Source of the DNA: Sporocytophaga myxococcoides
GTDB taxonomy: Bacteria; Bacteroidota; Bacteroidia; Cytophagales; Cytophagaceae
Assembly (NCBI RefSeq): GCF_000775915.1
Contig: NZ_BBLT01000005.1
Coordinates: 310,001-374,000, forward strand
Length of the DNA stretch: 64,000 bases
Direction of reading: 5' to 3'
The notes under the pieces were generated by a model. That model was given only the letters and a program-made list of their open reading frames with translations. It was not told the DNA's origin and ran no database searches. Within the stretch, counting starts at the first letter, position 1. Every line of letters starts with the position of its first letter. Made by a program: the position numbers and the translations under genes. Shown here piece by piece: positions 28,000 through 38,022 of this stretch.

Positions 28000-30900
28000 A
28001 TGGCTACTATTCTCAAAAACAATACCGTTGTTGGTACCATCACCGATGCCAACAACTATCCTCTTCCAAATCTAAAGATAGAAATCTATGACGTTGACAT
28101 GAGAAGTTGGCAATTACTATCAGCTACTTCAACCAATAAGGAAGGTAAATTCGAAATGACATGGAGCCATGAGCAGTTGAGTGGTCGGGGGAAAAAAACT
28201 GCAGATATAGCAATTAAAGTTCTAACCTCTGAAAAAGGCATTGAGCTCTATAAATCAGATATGGATGATGTCAGGTTCAATGCTGGGGAGCGGGAGGAAA
28301 TAAATATCATATTAAGACAGCCGGTTCCGAAAGAAACAGTGGAGTTTGACTGGCTGGTCAAAGAAGTACTATTCCTTGCAGGGAATGTTGCCATTGAAGA
28401 TATACAGGAAAATAAGGAACACAGGGATATTACTTTTCTTTCGAAGGAATTGGAGCAGGCTTCAGAAAAGCTTGAACATCTTGTAGTAGCTCATCGTTTG
28501 CAAAAGTTGACTAGCATAAACGCTGATTTCTTTTATGGAATATTCAGAAAAGGAACTTTGCTGCAGAATGATTTTGGAGGGGCTTTTAAAGCTCGACATT
28601 CCATTAGCTTAGGTGATGATGATAAAATATTGCTATTTGATATAGCACTCACTGATACTAATATAATAGAGACGGATCTTAAAGCTGCAGTTCAGGAAAA
28701 CCTTACAGGAGTGTCTGTTTTGCGGAATTTGAGTCATGATATAGAGGTGCTGCAAAAGTTTAAAAGAGATGCAGAGGCTTATTATGAAAAGGAGCATTCG
28801 AAAAGGGTTATAGAGCTTGTTACAAAATTGCTTGACCCTGTCAAAGTAAAGGAGGTAGAACAACTTCTGTTTGACAATAAAAACGATTTGAATACTTTCT
28901 TCGATAAAGTATCAGATCCTGATTTCTTTGAAAGGAAGGGAGCAACTAAAGAGAGCAATCTGGATGATTCTTTAAATAAGTTTTTCAATTTTAGCAAGGA
29001 AGCTGTAGCTGGTATTGTAAAAGAAGTCAGAATTGAAAAGGTATCGGATGTAAAGAAACTTGCCCGCTTTAATAAAGCTAAGTGGGTAGAGGAAATTAAA
29101 AAGGCTAGTAGGGGATCACATGATGAAAAAGCTATCAACACTTATGCTTCAGCGGTTGTAAGAAGATTTGAAAAAGCGTTTCCTACAGTTGCTTTTGCAG
29201 CGCAATTGGAACGATCTGAAAAAGTTGTATTAAAGAATCAAAAAGAAATTGTCAATTTTTTTAATAAGCATGAAAACTTCGAATTTCTGAGGGATCATGT
29301 TGATCTCTACCTCAAAGAAAAAGGGGATGAGTTTGATTCTGAAGCAGTGGCAGATGAGTTGAAATCTATCCAACGTATTTTTAAGCTGGTTCCTCATTAT
29401 GGGAAAATAATGGCATTGAGGGATGAAAAGATTCATTCCGCATTTAATATTGTCTCTATTGGAAAAAGCCGTTTCCAGAAAGAAATTGCCCCCAAAGCCG
29501 GATTATCAGAGATAGAAGCAAACGAAGTATTTCGTAAAGCTGAGACAAAAAACACTGCTGCAATGCTTACCTTAGGAGATTTGAATGACAGCATAAGTGC
29601 AATGGATATTGCTTCACTGGAGAATGCTTCTTTGGTAAAAAAGATTGAAACTGTTAGTAAGGAGTTTCCTAATTTAAAATCCCTTTTTAAACTTACTGAC
29701 ACTTGTGAATGTGAGCATTGTCGTTCGGTGCATAGCCCTGCTGCATATCTGGTAGAAATTTTGCAATTCCTGGACAAGAGGACAGTAGTCAGTGGCAATG
29801 CAAAATCTATCTTGTTTAAAAGACGACCTGATCTTGGAGAAATTGACTTAGGTTGTGAGAATGCAAATACCCCTGTTAAATATATTGATCTGGTGAATGA
29901 AATTCTGGAAGACGCAATTGCTCCTGATCAGGGTATTAATTTTACAGGTGATTTGGTTGACGGATCTAATCCATCAAAAGGGAAAATATCAAACAGTCTG
30001 TTAGCTGCATTAGAGGCTACTGGTTTGCCTGTTACAGATAAGGCATTGATTCATGAAACAGAAAGTAGTATAGTTTCTCCTTTAGCTTTACCACATTATT
30101 TGCGTGATAAAAAGTTGGTATGCAAAATATTAAATACAGGTGCTAATAATTATACCATTTATCGTTTAAGGCAAACAATGTCTTCTGCTGAAGAATTAGA
30201 CGCTGTACCAGAATATGTAAATACGCAGGCTTACGATGCCTTAATGAATAGTAATTTTGCTTTCAAACTTCCATTTGATCTTCCTCATACAGAAGCCAAA
30301 GCTTATTTTGAACGTTTTGGAATCAAGCGTGCTGACCTGATGCAGACTTTTCAAAGGACTGCTATTCCAAGTAATGAAACCATTGCTTCTGAATATATTG
30401 GCCTTGCCGATAGCGATAGGCAACTTATTGCCAATACCCCGATTCTTAATGATAATGCTGCACAACAAAACTTTTGGAATGTTCCTTCTGGCAATGTTAT
30501 AGATTACTTAAAACAAGTGGATCTTTTTCTGGATAGGACTGGCCTTCATTATAAAGAGCTGGAATTACTACTTAAATTAAGGTTTATCAATAAAAACGGA
30601 AATCTTTTTATTTTTAATAATGACCTTACTTGTGACACAGCTACCAAAGAAATAAAGAATCTGGATCTTGCCGTGCTGGATCGCATACATCGTTTTATCC
30701 GCCTTCAACGAAAGTTAGGGTGGAGATTTGAAACTTTAGATGAAGTTATAAGTCAGGCTAAACTTGGTAATGCGAACCTTAATGATCATTGCCTTTTAGT
30801 AATTTCAAACATTAAAAAGATCAGCATCAAAACCGGTTTAAAGGTTGAAGAACTGATCTGTTGTTTTGGTGAAATTCCTCACACTTTATTGCCTTATCAA

Positions 30901-33900
30901 ACCAATACACTATATGATTCAATATTTCAGAATAAGTCCCAAAACAGATCTGTTGAACCGGGGCTTACTGCAGAAAAGATAATTGAAAATGAAACTGCCG
31001 TTGTCAAAAAACAACTGACTGATTTCAGAAAAGCCATCAGCACATGCATAAGCATAAAAGAAGCTGACTTCGATAAACTGGTAGCAGCTCTTCCCAATGG
31101 AGAATTAAGTTTTATAAACTTAAGCGGAATGTATGCAATAGGAAAGTTGATGAAAAAGCTTAAAATTAAAACAGACGACTTTTTCACATTAAAAGAACTT
31201 ACCGGTATTGATGTTTTTAACTCAGCAGAAGACACTCTTAAGTTTTGTGAAGCATTGGAGGATGCTAAGAAAGGTTCTATAAACGTAGTTGATGTAAAAT
31301 ATATACTTCAACATAAAGCCGATAATTTAATTGACCGTGAGATTAAACCTGAGAAGATTAAGGCAATGCTTTCCGGCATTCAACTTGCCAGCCAAAAATC
31401 CTTCAACGTAAATCGTTCTCCTTATAATGATGCATTAACAGTTGAAGTTCAAAAAGAAACATTTAAAACATATCTTTCCAAATTACCTGTATTGAATGAA
31501 CAAGATGTGGCCATCCTGTTAAACTTTCTTGACAGCAACTGGAAATATTCCTGGGTTGATGAACTTTTTGTGGTACACAATGGCAGCTCTTCTGCTGATG
31601 CCATTACATTTGTTGATGACAAAAAAATAGACACCCTCTTTGATGTTACAGCAATCAAGACTGCAATAACTAATTTAAACAATGCAGGTCCGAATGCGGA
31701 GACAGAGCAGAAAGCTTTTATTAAAGCCTGGCTTGAAGGAATTGCAGCATATCTCTTTGAGCAAGACAGAGCTTCTATAATCAATACTGCACTATCAAAC
31801 ACATTTAAGACCAGTATTGATTCGGTTGATATAGTGTTATCCAATGCCATTTTGAAAAAAACAGCACCAGGAACAGATCTGCTCATAGATGTTTTACAAA
31901 GTAATACTTTGATTGATATAGCAGATATTGATTCCGGACACCCACTTCCTGTTTTGCCAAATATCAATAAAGCAGCATTTTCTAGGCAATATGCAGCGCT
32001 TCGTTTATTGCATAAGCTGCTCCCTTTGATTAGTGCTCTGAAATTAAATAATATCCAGTTAGAGTGGTTCCTTAAAAATGCCCATAAACTGGGGTGGTTT
32101 GAACTGGATAATATTCCGTTTGAGCCAACTCAGCCAAATGTTCCTTATCAGCAATATACTGAATTTATAGAACTGCTGTCGCTGACAAAAGATCTTTCTC
32201 CAGTTTTAAATCCATTAGATGCTGAAAATCCAATTTCATTTTTCAGCGTTATTGAGCTTACACTCAATAACTCTTCTAGTCAGGATGAATTGATGCAATC
32301 TCTTGGTTTACTTACGGGTAATGAGAAATCGGATTTGATTGCTGTTGATCAATATTTCTTTGCGGCCTTTAGTCCTGATAATTATAAAAGCATCACCAAT
32401 TTGAAGCGTTTGCTGCAATGCGCAGAAAGCATGAGAACATTGAGTGCTAATATAGGTCAGATTACTGGTTTTATTAAACCTGTGCTAAATGCGGCAGATG
32501 CAGCAGACCTTCGTGCCAACCTTAAAACCCGATATAATGAAGATACCTGGTTAAGCACTCTTAAAGAGATAATGGACAAAATCCGGCCTCAAAAAAGAGA
32601 TGCTTTGGTTGCATATTTACTCGCGACAAATCCAGATGTTAAAGATGAAAATGATTTATATGAATATTTTCTGGTAGATGTTGAAATGGGCGCTTGTATG
32701 CCTTCATCCCGGATTGTTTTGGCTCATAATAGTATTCAGTTGTTTGTACAACGCTGCCTGATGGGACTGGAGCCTGAAGCTATTGCAAATACAGGGGAAG
32801 ATCCGGATTGGAATCAATGGAAATGGATGAAGAATTACCGTGTTTGGGAAGCTAATAGAAAAATATTCCTGTATCCGGAAAACTGGTATGATGTAACGCT
32901 CGCTGATGATAAATCTTTCTTGCTCACTGATTTAATCAATGAACTCCAGCAAAATGAACTCACTAATGATACTGCAGAGGAGTCAGTTAAAAATTATCTG
33001 GAGAAACTGGATCATATTGCATTCCTTGAGGTGAAAGCAACATGGTATGATGTTCCATCCCGAACTATGCACGTATTTGCACGCACCAAAGGCGGTGATC
33101 CTGATATATATTATTATAGAAGATTCGAAAGTGAACGCAACTGGACAGCCTGGGAGAAAGTTGATTTAGATATTACTGGAGAACAGCTTCTTGCCTTTAT
33201 ACGTAATAATCGTTTACATCTTGCATGGCTTATTTTCAGTGAAGAATCGGATCCGAACCAGGGAGCAAAATTACCTAATCAAAATAATCATGGTGAACAA
33301 CCTACTGATAAGCCAAGAAAAAAGCTTAAAATCCAGCTGGCAATAAGCGAATTCAGTAATAAGAAGTGGCAGCCGAAAAAAGTATCAAAGGACTGCATTT
33401 ACACACCAGGATTTGGTGAAGGTTTTACCTATGATTTAATAAATAAAGAAAAGTTTAATCTGATCTATATAGAATTCCTCAGTCAGATTTATGTATTTAG
33501 CAGTCGCTTGAATAAACCGGATTTTGAAGATAAAATTTTTAATGGAATATTTGATATAACAGGATGCAAGGGATATCCTGAAAAAGTTAAAGACGGTAAT
33601 TATGAATTGACTGATTTTCTACCCGATTTCAGTCAGGCCAGACTACTTTCTCAACGATATACAGAGGATGTAAATGCAAGTCCCGATGATCTTAAAGTCA
33701 AAAATGGAATAAGTCCTTTTCAATTCTTTAAGTTATTTGATAAGACACCGGGACAATTCAGAATCACATATCCACATCAATTGACCATTATTGATCTGAT
33801 CAGTGCAGTTTATCAATTCATTATTATTCTCTTATTAAGGAAATCAAATACAGATATTAAACTTCCGGGATTAAAAATTCCATTCGGCACTTTGCTTCCT

Positions 33901-36900
33901 TATTTTATGGAAGATAGCTGGCATGCATATGTAATTATCCCAGGCTTCTATAAAGAACAGTATGCGGGAGGGGAGTTTTATTCTGTTATTGGTTTGACAG
34001 ACGATGAGAAGCGAACGGCATCTGACGTATTTCAACTTATAGATAGAATTATAAATTGGGTAAAAAAAATCAGGCTTGAATTTCAGGATGAGCCACCAGC
34101 AAATACACAAGAGGCTATAGACCGGATTATTGCTGACCCTGACTTTCAAGAGATCATTCAGGAAATGTCGCATTACAAAGCCCTTCAACCACTCCTTCAA
34201 AAGTTAATTGGTATTACAGACAATACAGAATTTGATGAATATTTGAAGAAGGCATTGGAGCAAAATGGTCTTGTATATGGTGAGCAGTTTAAAAATATGT
34301 ACCACCCGATGGTATGTGCATTGAAAACTATTTTGTATAAAGATGGTATATCGAGTTTAATGAGTCGAGAGACCCAGCTGAAAATTAATACAACTTTTGA
34401 TTTCAAGGCTTATTATAATCCTGAAGAACTTCATATTGCAAAACTTAGCTATAAGCAAGCTGATGGATCATTAATCTACAACTACCCGATTGAAGATGTT
34501 GATTTTACCAGTGATGGAAGTTATAGCTTATACAATTGGGATTTATTTTATCGTATACCTCTACATATCGCAACTAGTCTGACAAAGAACCAACGTTTTG
34601 AAGAGGCACTTTCCTGGTTTCATTACATGTTCAATCCAACAGGAGCATTATCAGGTGCCGGAGTTCAGAAATATTGGGTAACCAAGCCATTTTATCTGAA
34701 TCAGGAATCCGATTACATAGCTCAGAGGATTGATTCATTAATGAATGCGACTGCAGACAAAAATAATCCTGACATTAAAGAAATGGAGTTTGCAATAGAG
34801 CAATGGAGGAAGAAGCCATTCAGGCCTGATGTCATAGCGAGGTTCAGGCCAGTAGCTTATCAGAAAGCTTTATTGATGAAATACATCGATAACCTCACAG
34901 AATGGGGAGATTATTTATTCAGACAGGATACAATGGAGTCTATAGCTCAGGCAACCCAAATGTATATACTTGCTGATAAGTTACTAGGACCAAAGCCAAG
35001 AATAGTTCCTCCGCTAGTAAAGCAACCTTATGAAACATACAACCAGATGGAAGCCAAATTGGATAATTTTGGTAATGCACTGATTGCACTTGAAAATATT
35101 CTGCCGGATTTATCCGCACTGCCAGAAGGAGGAGCGGAGCTGCCTCCTTTGCCGGTCACTTTATCCATGCTTTACTTCTGCATTCCTCAAAACGAAAAGA
35201 TGTTTGAATATTGGGACAGAGTTGCTGACCGTTTGTTCAAGATAAGACATTGTCAAAACATTGATGGAATAGAAAGAAGTTTAGCTTTATTTGCTCCACC
35301 AATAGATCCGGGAATGTTGGTAAAAGCAGCCGCTTCTGGTTTGGATGTTTCTTCCATATTATCAGGTTTCAATGCACCCACACCTTTTTATCGGTTTAAT
35401 GTTTTATCAGCTAAAGCAACAGAGCTTGTTCAGGAGGTTCGGGGGCTTGGTAATTCCCTGCTTCAAGCATTGGAGAAAAAGGATGCGGAGGCATTATCAC
35501 TATTAAGGAATGAGTTGGAATTAAAAGTGTTGAATGCAGTCAGAGATATTAAAAAGCTGCAGATTGATGAGGCAAATGAACAAATAGAAGTCTTGAAGCG
35601 GACTCAGAAGGTTACAGAAGAAAGGTATAAATTCTATAAAGACATTAAGTTTATGACTGCTCTTGAAACCACGTCATTGTCTTTGAATGCATTTTCAATC
35701 ATTGCCTATGGGATTAGTTCTGTAATGGAAAAGGCCGCAGGTGGTATGGCATTAGCTCCAACAGTAACAGCTGGTGGTGCGGGATTAGGAGGATCCCCAG
35801 TTTCATTAACAACCATTTTGGATGGAGATAAAATTTCAAATTCTATAAAATCATTTGCGAAAGCAATTCTATTAGACTCCCAGCTTATTGACAAAGTCGC
35901 TGGTGGAATTTCTACTGTTGCAAATTATCAAAGGCGCTATGATGACTGGAAATTGCAAGAGCTTTTAGCTGAAAAAGAACTTGCCAGTATAGAAAAGCAA
36001 ATAGCTGCTGCTGAAATCAGGAAAGAAATTTCTGAATCGGATTTGAAAAATCATGACTTACAAATTGAGAATGCAAAGAAAACGGATGAATTCATGCGTT
36101 CGAAATATACTAACAAAGAGCTGTATGACTGGATGATAGGGCAGATAAGTTCTGTTTATTACAAATCCTACCAACTGGCTCATGACTTCGCCAAAAAGGC
36201 CGAAAGAAGTTATAGGTTTGAATTGGGAAATGATGATAGCTTTATTTCTTTCGGATATTGGGATAGTATGAAAAAAGGATTACAATCAGCAGATGCATTG
36301 TTACATGATATAAAGAGAATGGAGGCTGGATATCTTGATAAAAACAAAAGAGAGTATGAAATCATTAAGCACATTTCTCTTTCTCAGCTTGACCCTCTTG
36401 CTTTAATCAGGTTGCGTGCTACAGGAGTTTGTGATTTCGAAGTACCTGAAGTGCTTTATGACATGGATTATGCCGGGCATTATTTCAGAAGGATAAAATC
36501 CGTAAGCATTAGTTTGCCTTGTATAGCTGGTCCGTATACTTCAGTGAGTGCTAAATTATCTTTGATTAATAATCGTTACAGGAAAAATATCAATTCAGAT
36601 AATGCTGCTTCCACTGGATATCTTGAGGATCTCAATAACGACGAAAGATTTATGTACAACATTGGGGCTATTCAGTCTGTGGCAACCAGCAATGCACAGA
36701 ATGATAGTGGTTTGTTTGAGTTGAATTTCAGGGATGAACGATATCTCCCATTTGAAGGCTGTGGTGCTATAAGTTCCTGGAGATTAGAATTGCCCAATCC
36801 TAACGTATCAAAACAATTTAACTATGATACTATCTCTGATGTGATTTTACATATGAAATATACTGCCAGGGAAGGGGGAAGTACTTTAAAAGGTCTCGCA

Positions 36901-37308
36901 GAAGGTTCTTTGATAGAAAGAATAGAGCAGATTAAACAGCAATTGAACACTGAACAAGGTTTCCATATTGCATTAAATATGAAACATGATATGCCAAATG
37001 AGTGGCATATGCTCAGGAAAAATAAATCAGCAAGTTTAAGTATTTCAAAAGACCGCTTACCATATTTTATAAACGGAATCAACAATGCGGATATTGACCA
37101 TATTACTTTTGTTGCAAAATCACCTTCAGCTATAACGATTAAAGTCAATGGAACTCCCGTCTCTGTTAATGATGCTGAATGGGGGTTATTTATCGCTGAT
37201 TATAGTGGACTTACTTTGGATAATGCATTTACATTATCTATTGATTCACAATCAGAGTTGGATAAATTGAGTGAATTGTTAATGGTTGTAAAAATTAAGC
37301 TTTCATAA
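28000..37308 (+). CDS. Tc toxin TcA subunit (translocation channel)
   Basis: A 3102-residue protein matching the TcA plan. Residues 8-105 form a transthyretin/carboxypeptidase-regulatory-like domain (VVGTITDANNYPLPNLKIEI), an extra N-terminal module. The VRP1-like signature CECEHCRSVHSPAAYLVEIL is at about 567-586. The ABC-toxin N-terminal region (DVEMGACMPSSRIVLAHNSI) is near 1555, and the neuraminidase-like segment WKWMKNYRVWEANRKIFLYP near 1607-1626. The alpha-helical stalk and hydrophobic channel segment (MALAPTVTAGGAGLGG) lie near 2582. The C-terminal TcB-binding domain (HYFRRIKSVSISLPCIAGPY) begins near 2827. TcA pentamers form the syringe that injects TcC cargo. Both subunits needed for a holotoxin are therefore encoded side by side. 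No signal peptide is seen. Confidence 0.93.
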   Translation: MATILKNNTVVGTITDANNYPLPNLKIEIYDVDMRSWQLLSATSTNKEGKFEMTWSHEQLSGRGKKTADIAIKVLTSEKGIELYKSDMDDVRFNAGEREEINIILRQPVPKETVEFDWLVKEVLFLAGNVAIEDIQENKEHRDITFLSKELEQASEKLEHLVVAHRLQKLTSINADFFYGIFRKGTLLQNDFGGAFKARHSISLGDDDKILLFDIALTDTNIIETDLKAAVQENLTGVSVLRNLSHDIEVLQKFKRDAEAYYEKEHSKRVIELVTKLLDPVKVKEVEQLLFDNKNDLNTFFDKVSDPDFFERKGATKESNLDDSLNKFFNFSKEAVAGIVKEVRIEKVSDVKKLARFNKAKWVEEIKKASRGSHDEKAINTYASAVVRRFEKAFPTVAFAAQLERSEKVVLKNQKEIVNFFNKHENFEFLRDHVDLYLKEKGDEFDSEAVADELKSIQRIFKLVPHYGKIMALRDEKIHSAFNIVSIGKSRFQKEIAPKAGLSEIEANEVFRKAETKNTAAMLTLGDLNDSISAMDIASLENASLVKKIETVSKEFPNLKSLFKLTDTCECEHCRSVHSPAAYLVEILQFLDKRTVVSGNAKSILFKRRPDLGEIDLGCENANTPVKYIDLVNEILEDAIAPDQGINFTGDLVDGSNPSKGKISNSLLAALEATGLPVTDKALIHETESSIVSPLALPHYLRDKKLVCKILNTGANNYTIYRLRQTMSSAEELDAVPEYVNTQAYDALMNSNFAFKLPFDLPHTEAKAYFERFGIKRADLMQTFQRTAIPSNETIASEYIGLADSDRQLIANTPILNDNAAQQNFWNVPSGNVIDYLKQVDLFLDRTGLHYKELELLLKLRFINKNGNLFIFNNDLTCDTATKEIKNLDLAVLDRIHRFIRLQRKLGWRFETLDEVISQAKLGNANLNDHCLLVISNIKKISIKTGLKVEELICCFGEIPHTLLPYQTNTLYDSIFQNKSQNRSVEPGLTAEKIIENETAVVKKQLTDFRKAISTCISIKEADFDKLVAALPNGELSFINLSGMYAIGKLMKKLKIKTDDFFTLKELTGIDVFNSAEDTLKFCEALEDAKKGSINVVDVKYILQHKADNLIDREIKPEKIKAMLSGIQLASQKSFNVNRSPYNDALTVEVQKETFKTYLSKLPVLNEQDVAILLNFLDSNWKYSWVDELFVVHNGSSSADAITFVDDKKIDTLFDVTAIKTAITNLNNAGPNAETEQKAFIKAWLEGIAAYLFEQDRASIINTALSNTFKTSIDSVDIVLSNAILKKTAPGTDLLIDVLQSNTLIDIADIDSGHPLPVLPNINKAAFSRQYAALRLLHKLLPLISALKLNNIQLEWFLKNAHKLGWFELDNIPFEPTQPNVPYQQYTEFIELLSLTKDLSPVLNPLDAENPISFFSVIELTLNNSSSQDELMQSLGLLTGNEKSDLIAVDQYFFAAFSPDNYKSITNLKRLLQCAESMRTLSANIGQITGFIKPVLNAADAADLRANLKTRYNEDTWLSTLKEIMDKIRPQKRDALVAYLLATNPDVKDENDLYEYFLVDVEMGACMPSSRIVLAHNSIQLFVQRCLMGLEPEAIANTGEDPDWNQWKWMKNYRVWEANRKIFLYPENWYDVTLADDKSFLLTDLINELQQNELTNDTAEESVKNYLEKLDHIAFLEVKATWYDVPSRTMHVFARTKGGDPDIYYYRRFESERNWTAWEKVDLDITGEQLLAFIRNNRLHLAWLIFSEESDPNQGAKLPNQNNHGEQPTDKPRKKLKIQLAISEFSNKKWQPKKVSKDCIYTPGFGEGFTYDLINKEKFNLIYIEFLSQIYVFSSRLNKPDFEDKIFNGIFDITGCKGYPEKVKDGNYELTDFLPDFSQARLLSQRYTEDVNASPDDLKVKNGISPFQFFKLFDKTPGQFRITYPHQLTIIDLISAVYQFIIILLLRKSNTDIKLPGLKIPFGTLLPYFMEDSWHAYVIIPGFYKEQYAGGEFYSVIGLTDDEKRTASDVFQLIDRIINWVKKIRLEFQDEPPANTQEAIDRIIADPDFQEIIQEMSHYKALQPLLQKLIGITDNTEFDEYLKKALEQNGLVYGEQFKNMYHPMVCALKTILYKDGISSLMSRETQLKINTTFDFKAYYNPEELHIAKLSYKQADGSLIYNYPIEDVDFTSDGSYSLYNWDLFYRIPLHIATSLTKNQRFEEALSWFHYMFNPTGALSGAGVQKYWVTKPFYLNQESDYIAQRIDSLMNATADKNNPDIKEMEFAIEQWRKKPFRPDVIARFRPVAYQKALLMKYIDNLTEWGDYLFRQDTMESIAQATQMYILADKLLGPKPRIVPPLVKQPYETYNQMEAKLDNFGNALIALENILPDLSALPEGGAELPPLPVTLSMLYFCIPQNEKMFEYWDRVADRLFKIRHCQNIDGIERSLALFAPPIDPGMLVKAAASGLDVSSILSGFNAPTPFYRFNVLSAKATELVQEVRGLGNSLLQALEKKDAEALSLLRNELELKVLNAVRDIKKLQIDEANEQIEVLKRTQKVTEERYKFYKDIKFMTALETTSLSLNAFSIIAYGISSVMEKAAGGMALAPTVTAGGAGLGGSPVSLTTILDGDKISNSIKSFAKAILLDSQLIDKVAGGISTVANYQRRYDDWKLQELLAEKELASIEKQIAAAEIRKEISESDLKNHDLQIENAKKTDEFMRSKYTNKELYDWMIGQISSVYYKSYQLAHDFAKKAERSYRFELGNDDSFISFGYWDSMKKGLQSADALLHDIKRMEAGYLDKNKREYEIIKHISLSQLDPLALIRLRATGVCDFEVPEVLYDMDYAGHYFRRIKSVSISLPCIAGPYTSVSAKLSLINNRYRKNINSDNAASTGYLEDLNNDERFMYNIGAIQSVATSNAQNDSGLFELNFRDERYLPFEGCGAISSWRLELPNPNVSKQFNYDTISDVILHMKYTAREGGSTLKGLAEGSLIERIEQIKQQLNTEQGFHIALNMKHDMPNEWHMLRKNKSASLSISKDRLPYFINGINNADIDHITFVAKSPSAITIKVNGTPVSVNDAEWGLFIADYSGLTLDNAFTLSIDSQSELDKLSELLMVVKIKLS

Positions 37309-37343
37309 ATTGTTGAGCAAAATCCTTGGAACCCTTTAAATTA

Positions 37344-37383
37344 AAAGAAGGCTGTCTTTCAGTGAAAAACAGCCTCTTCTTTA
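37344..37383. terminator. Bidirectional terminator between TcA and the YceI operon
   Basis: AAGAAGGCTGT and ACAGCCTCTTCTT can pair across a 14-base loop, with one bulge, and A and T runs flank both sides. It lies 36 bases after the TcA stop and between convergent genes, so it probably serves both. Confidence 0.75.
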
Positions 37384-37461
37384 TTCTATCAGGTATGTAT
37401 TACCAAAAAAGTTTAATCGCTAAATTAACATCATAAAATTTAACTCATGAAATAATAACTG

Positions 37462-38022
37462 CTATTTCAGATTATAATCTGCATCAATCTTCACAGCTAT
37501 TACTTCGGCTATTTTATGAAATACTATTTCTGGAACTTTAATTTTATGGTCTTCAAGTTTTACATTAAAGTCTGCTTTTAAATGAAGCTGTAATGATTCA
37601 CTTACTGTAATTTTAGCATTTATCGTCCGATTCTGCTCTACTCCATGTATAGTCAGTTTGCCTGTTACTGTCACATTATAGTTACCTGGTTTCATCAAGT
37701 CCACATTTTCATTTATCACACCTGAAAATGTTGCTTTCGGATACTTGTCACTTTCCATGTACTTCTCATTGAAATGCTCTTGCATAAGAGAATTCTTAAA
37801 CTTGAAGCTGTTAATCATAACAAGTGCTGCAGCTTCTCTGTTTGTCGGATTAATGGCAGAAGACATGGCAGAGGAATGAGCATCGATGTTTTCTATCGGG
37901 GTTTCCGAATAAAAACTGATTTTTCCGGTGGAAGTTTTGTAAATCTTATTTTGAGCCTGTGTTTCTATCCTTATCAGTATTAAACAAGATACCAGAATGA
38001 TATGTATTATCTGTTTTACCAT
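37462..38022 (-). CDS. YceI-like periplasmic lipid-binding protein
   Basis: A 186-residue protein with a signal peptide and the YceI signatures GKISFYSETPIENIDAHSS, KYPKATFSGVI and VTGKLTIHGVEQNRTINA. YceI folds as a lipocalin-like barrel binding polyisoprenoid or quinone-like lipids. Its start overlaps the 3' end of the barrel-protein gene by 7 bases, so it is the last gene of a three-gene operon with that protein and a c-type cytochrome. Quinone handling in an electron-transfer chain is suggested by context, not proven. Confidence 0.85.
   Translation of the reverse strand: MVKQIIHIILVSCLILIRIETQAQNKIYKTSTGKISFYSETPIENIDAHSSAMSSAINPTNREAAALVMINSFKFKNSLMQEHFNEKYMESDKYPKATFSGVINENVDLMKPGNYNVTVTGKLTIHGVEQNRTINAKITVSESLQLHLKADFNVKLEDHKIKVPEIVFHKIAEVIAVKIDADYNLK

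Noticed and set aside
31449-31967. 172-codon minus-strand ORF inside the TcA gene
   Set aside because: Antisense shadow; the plus-strand frame is a continuous TcA.
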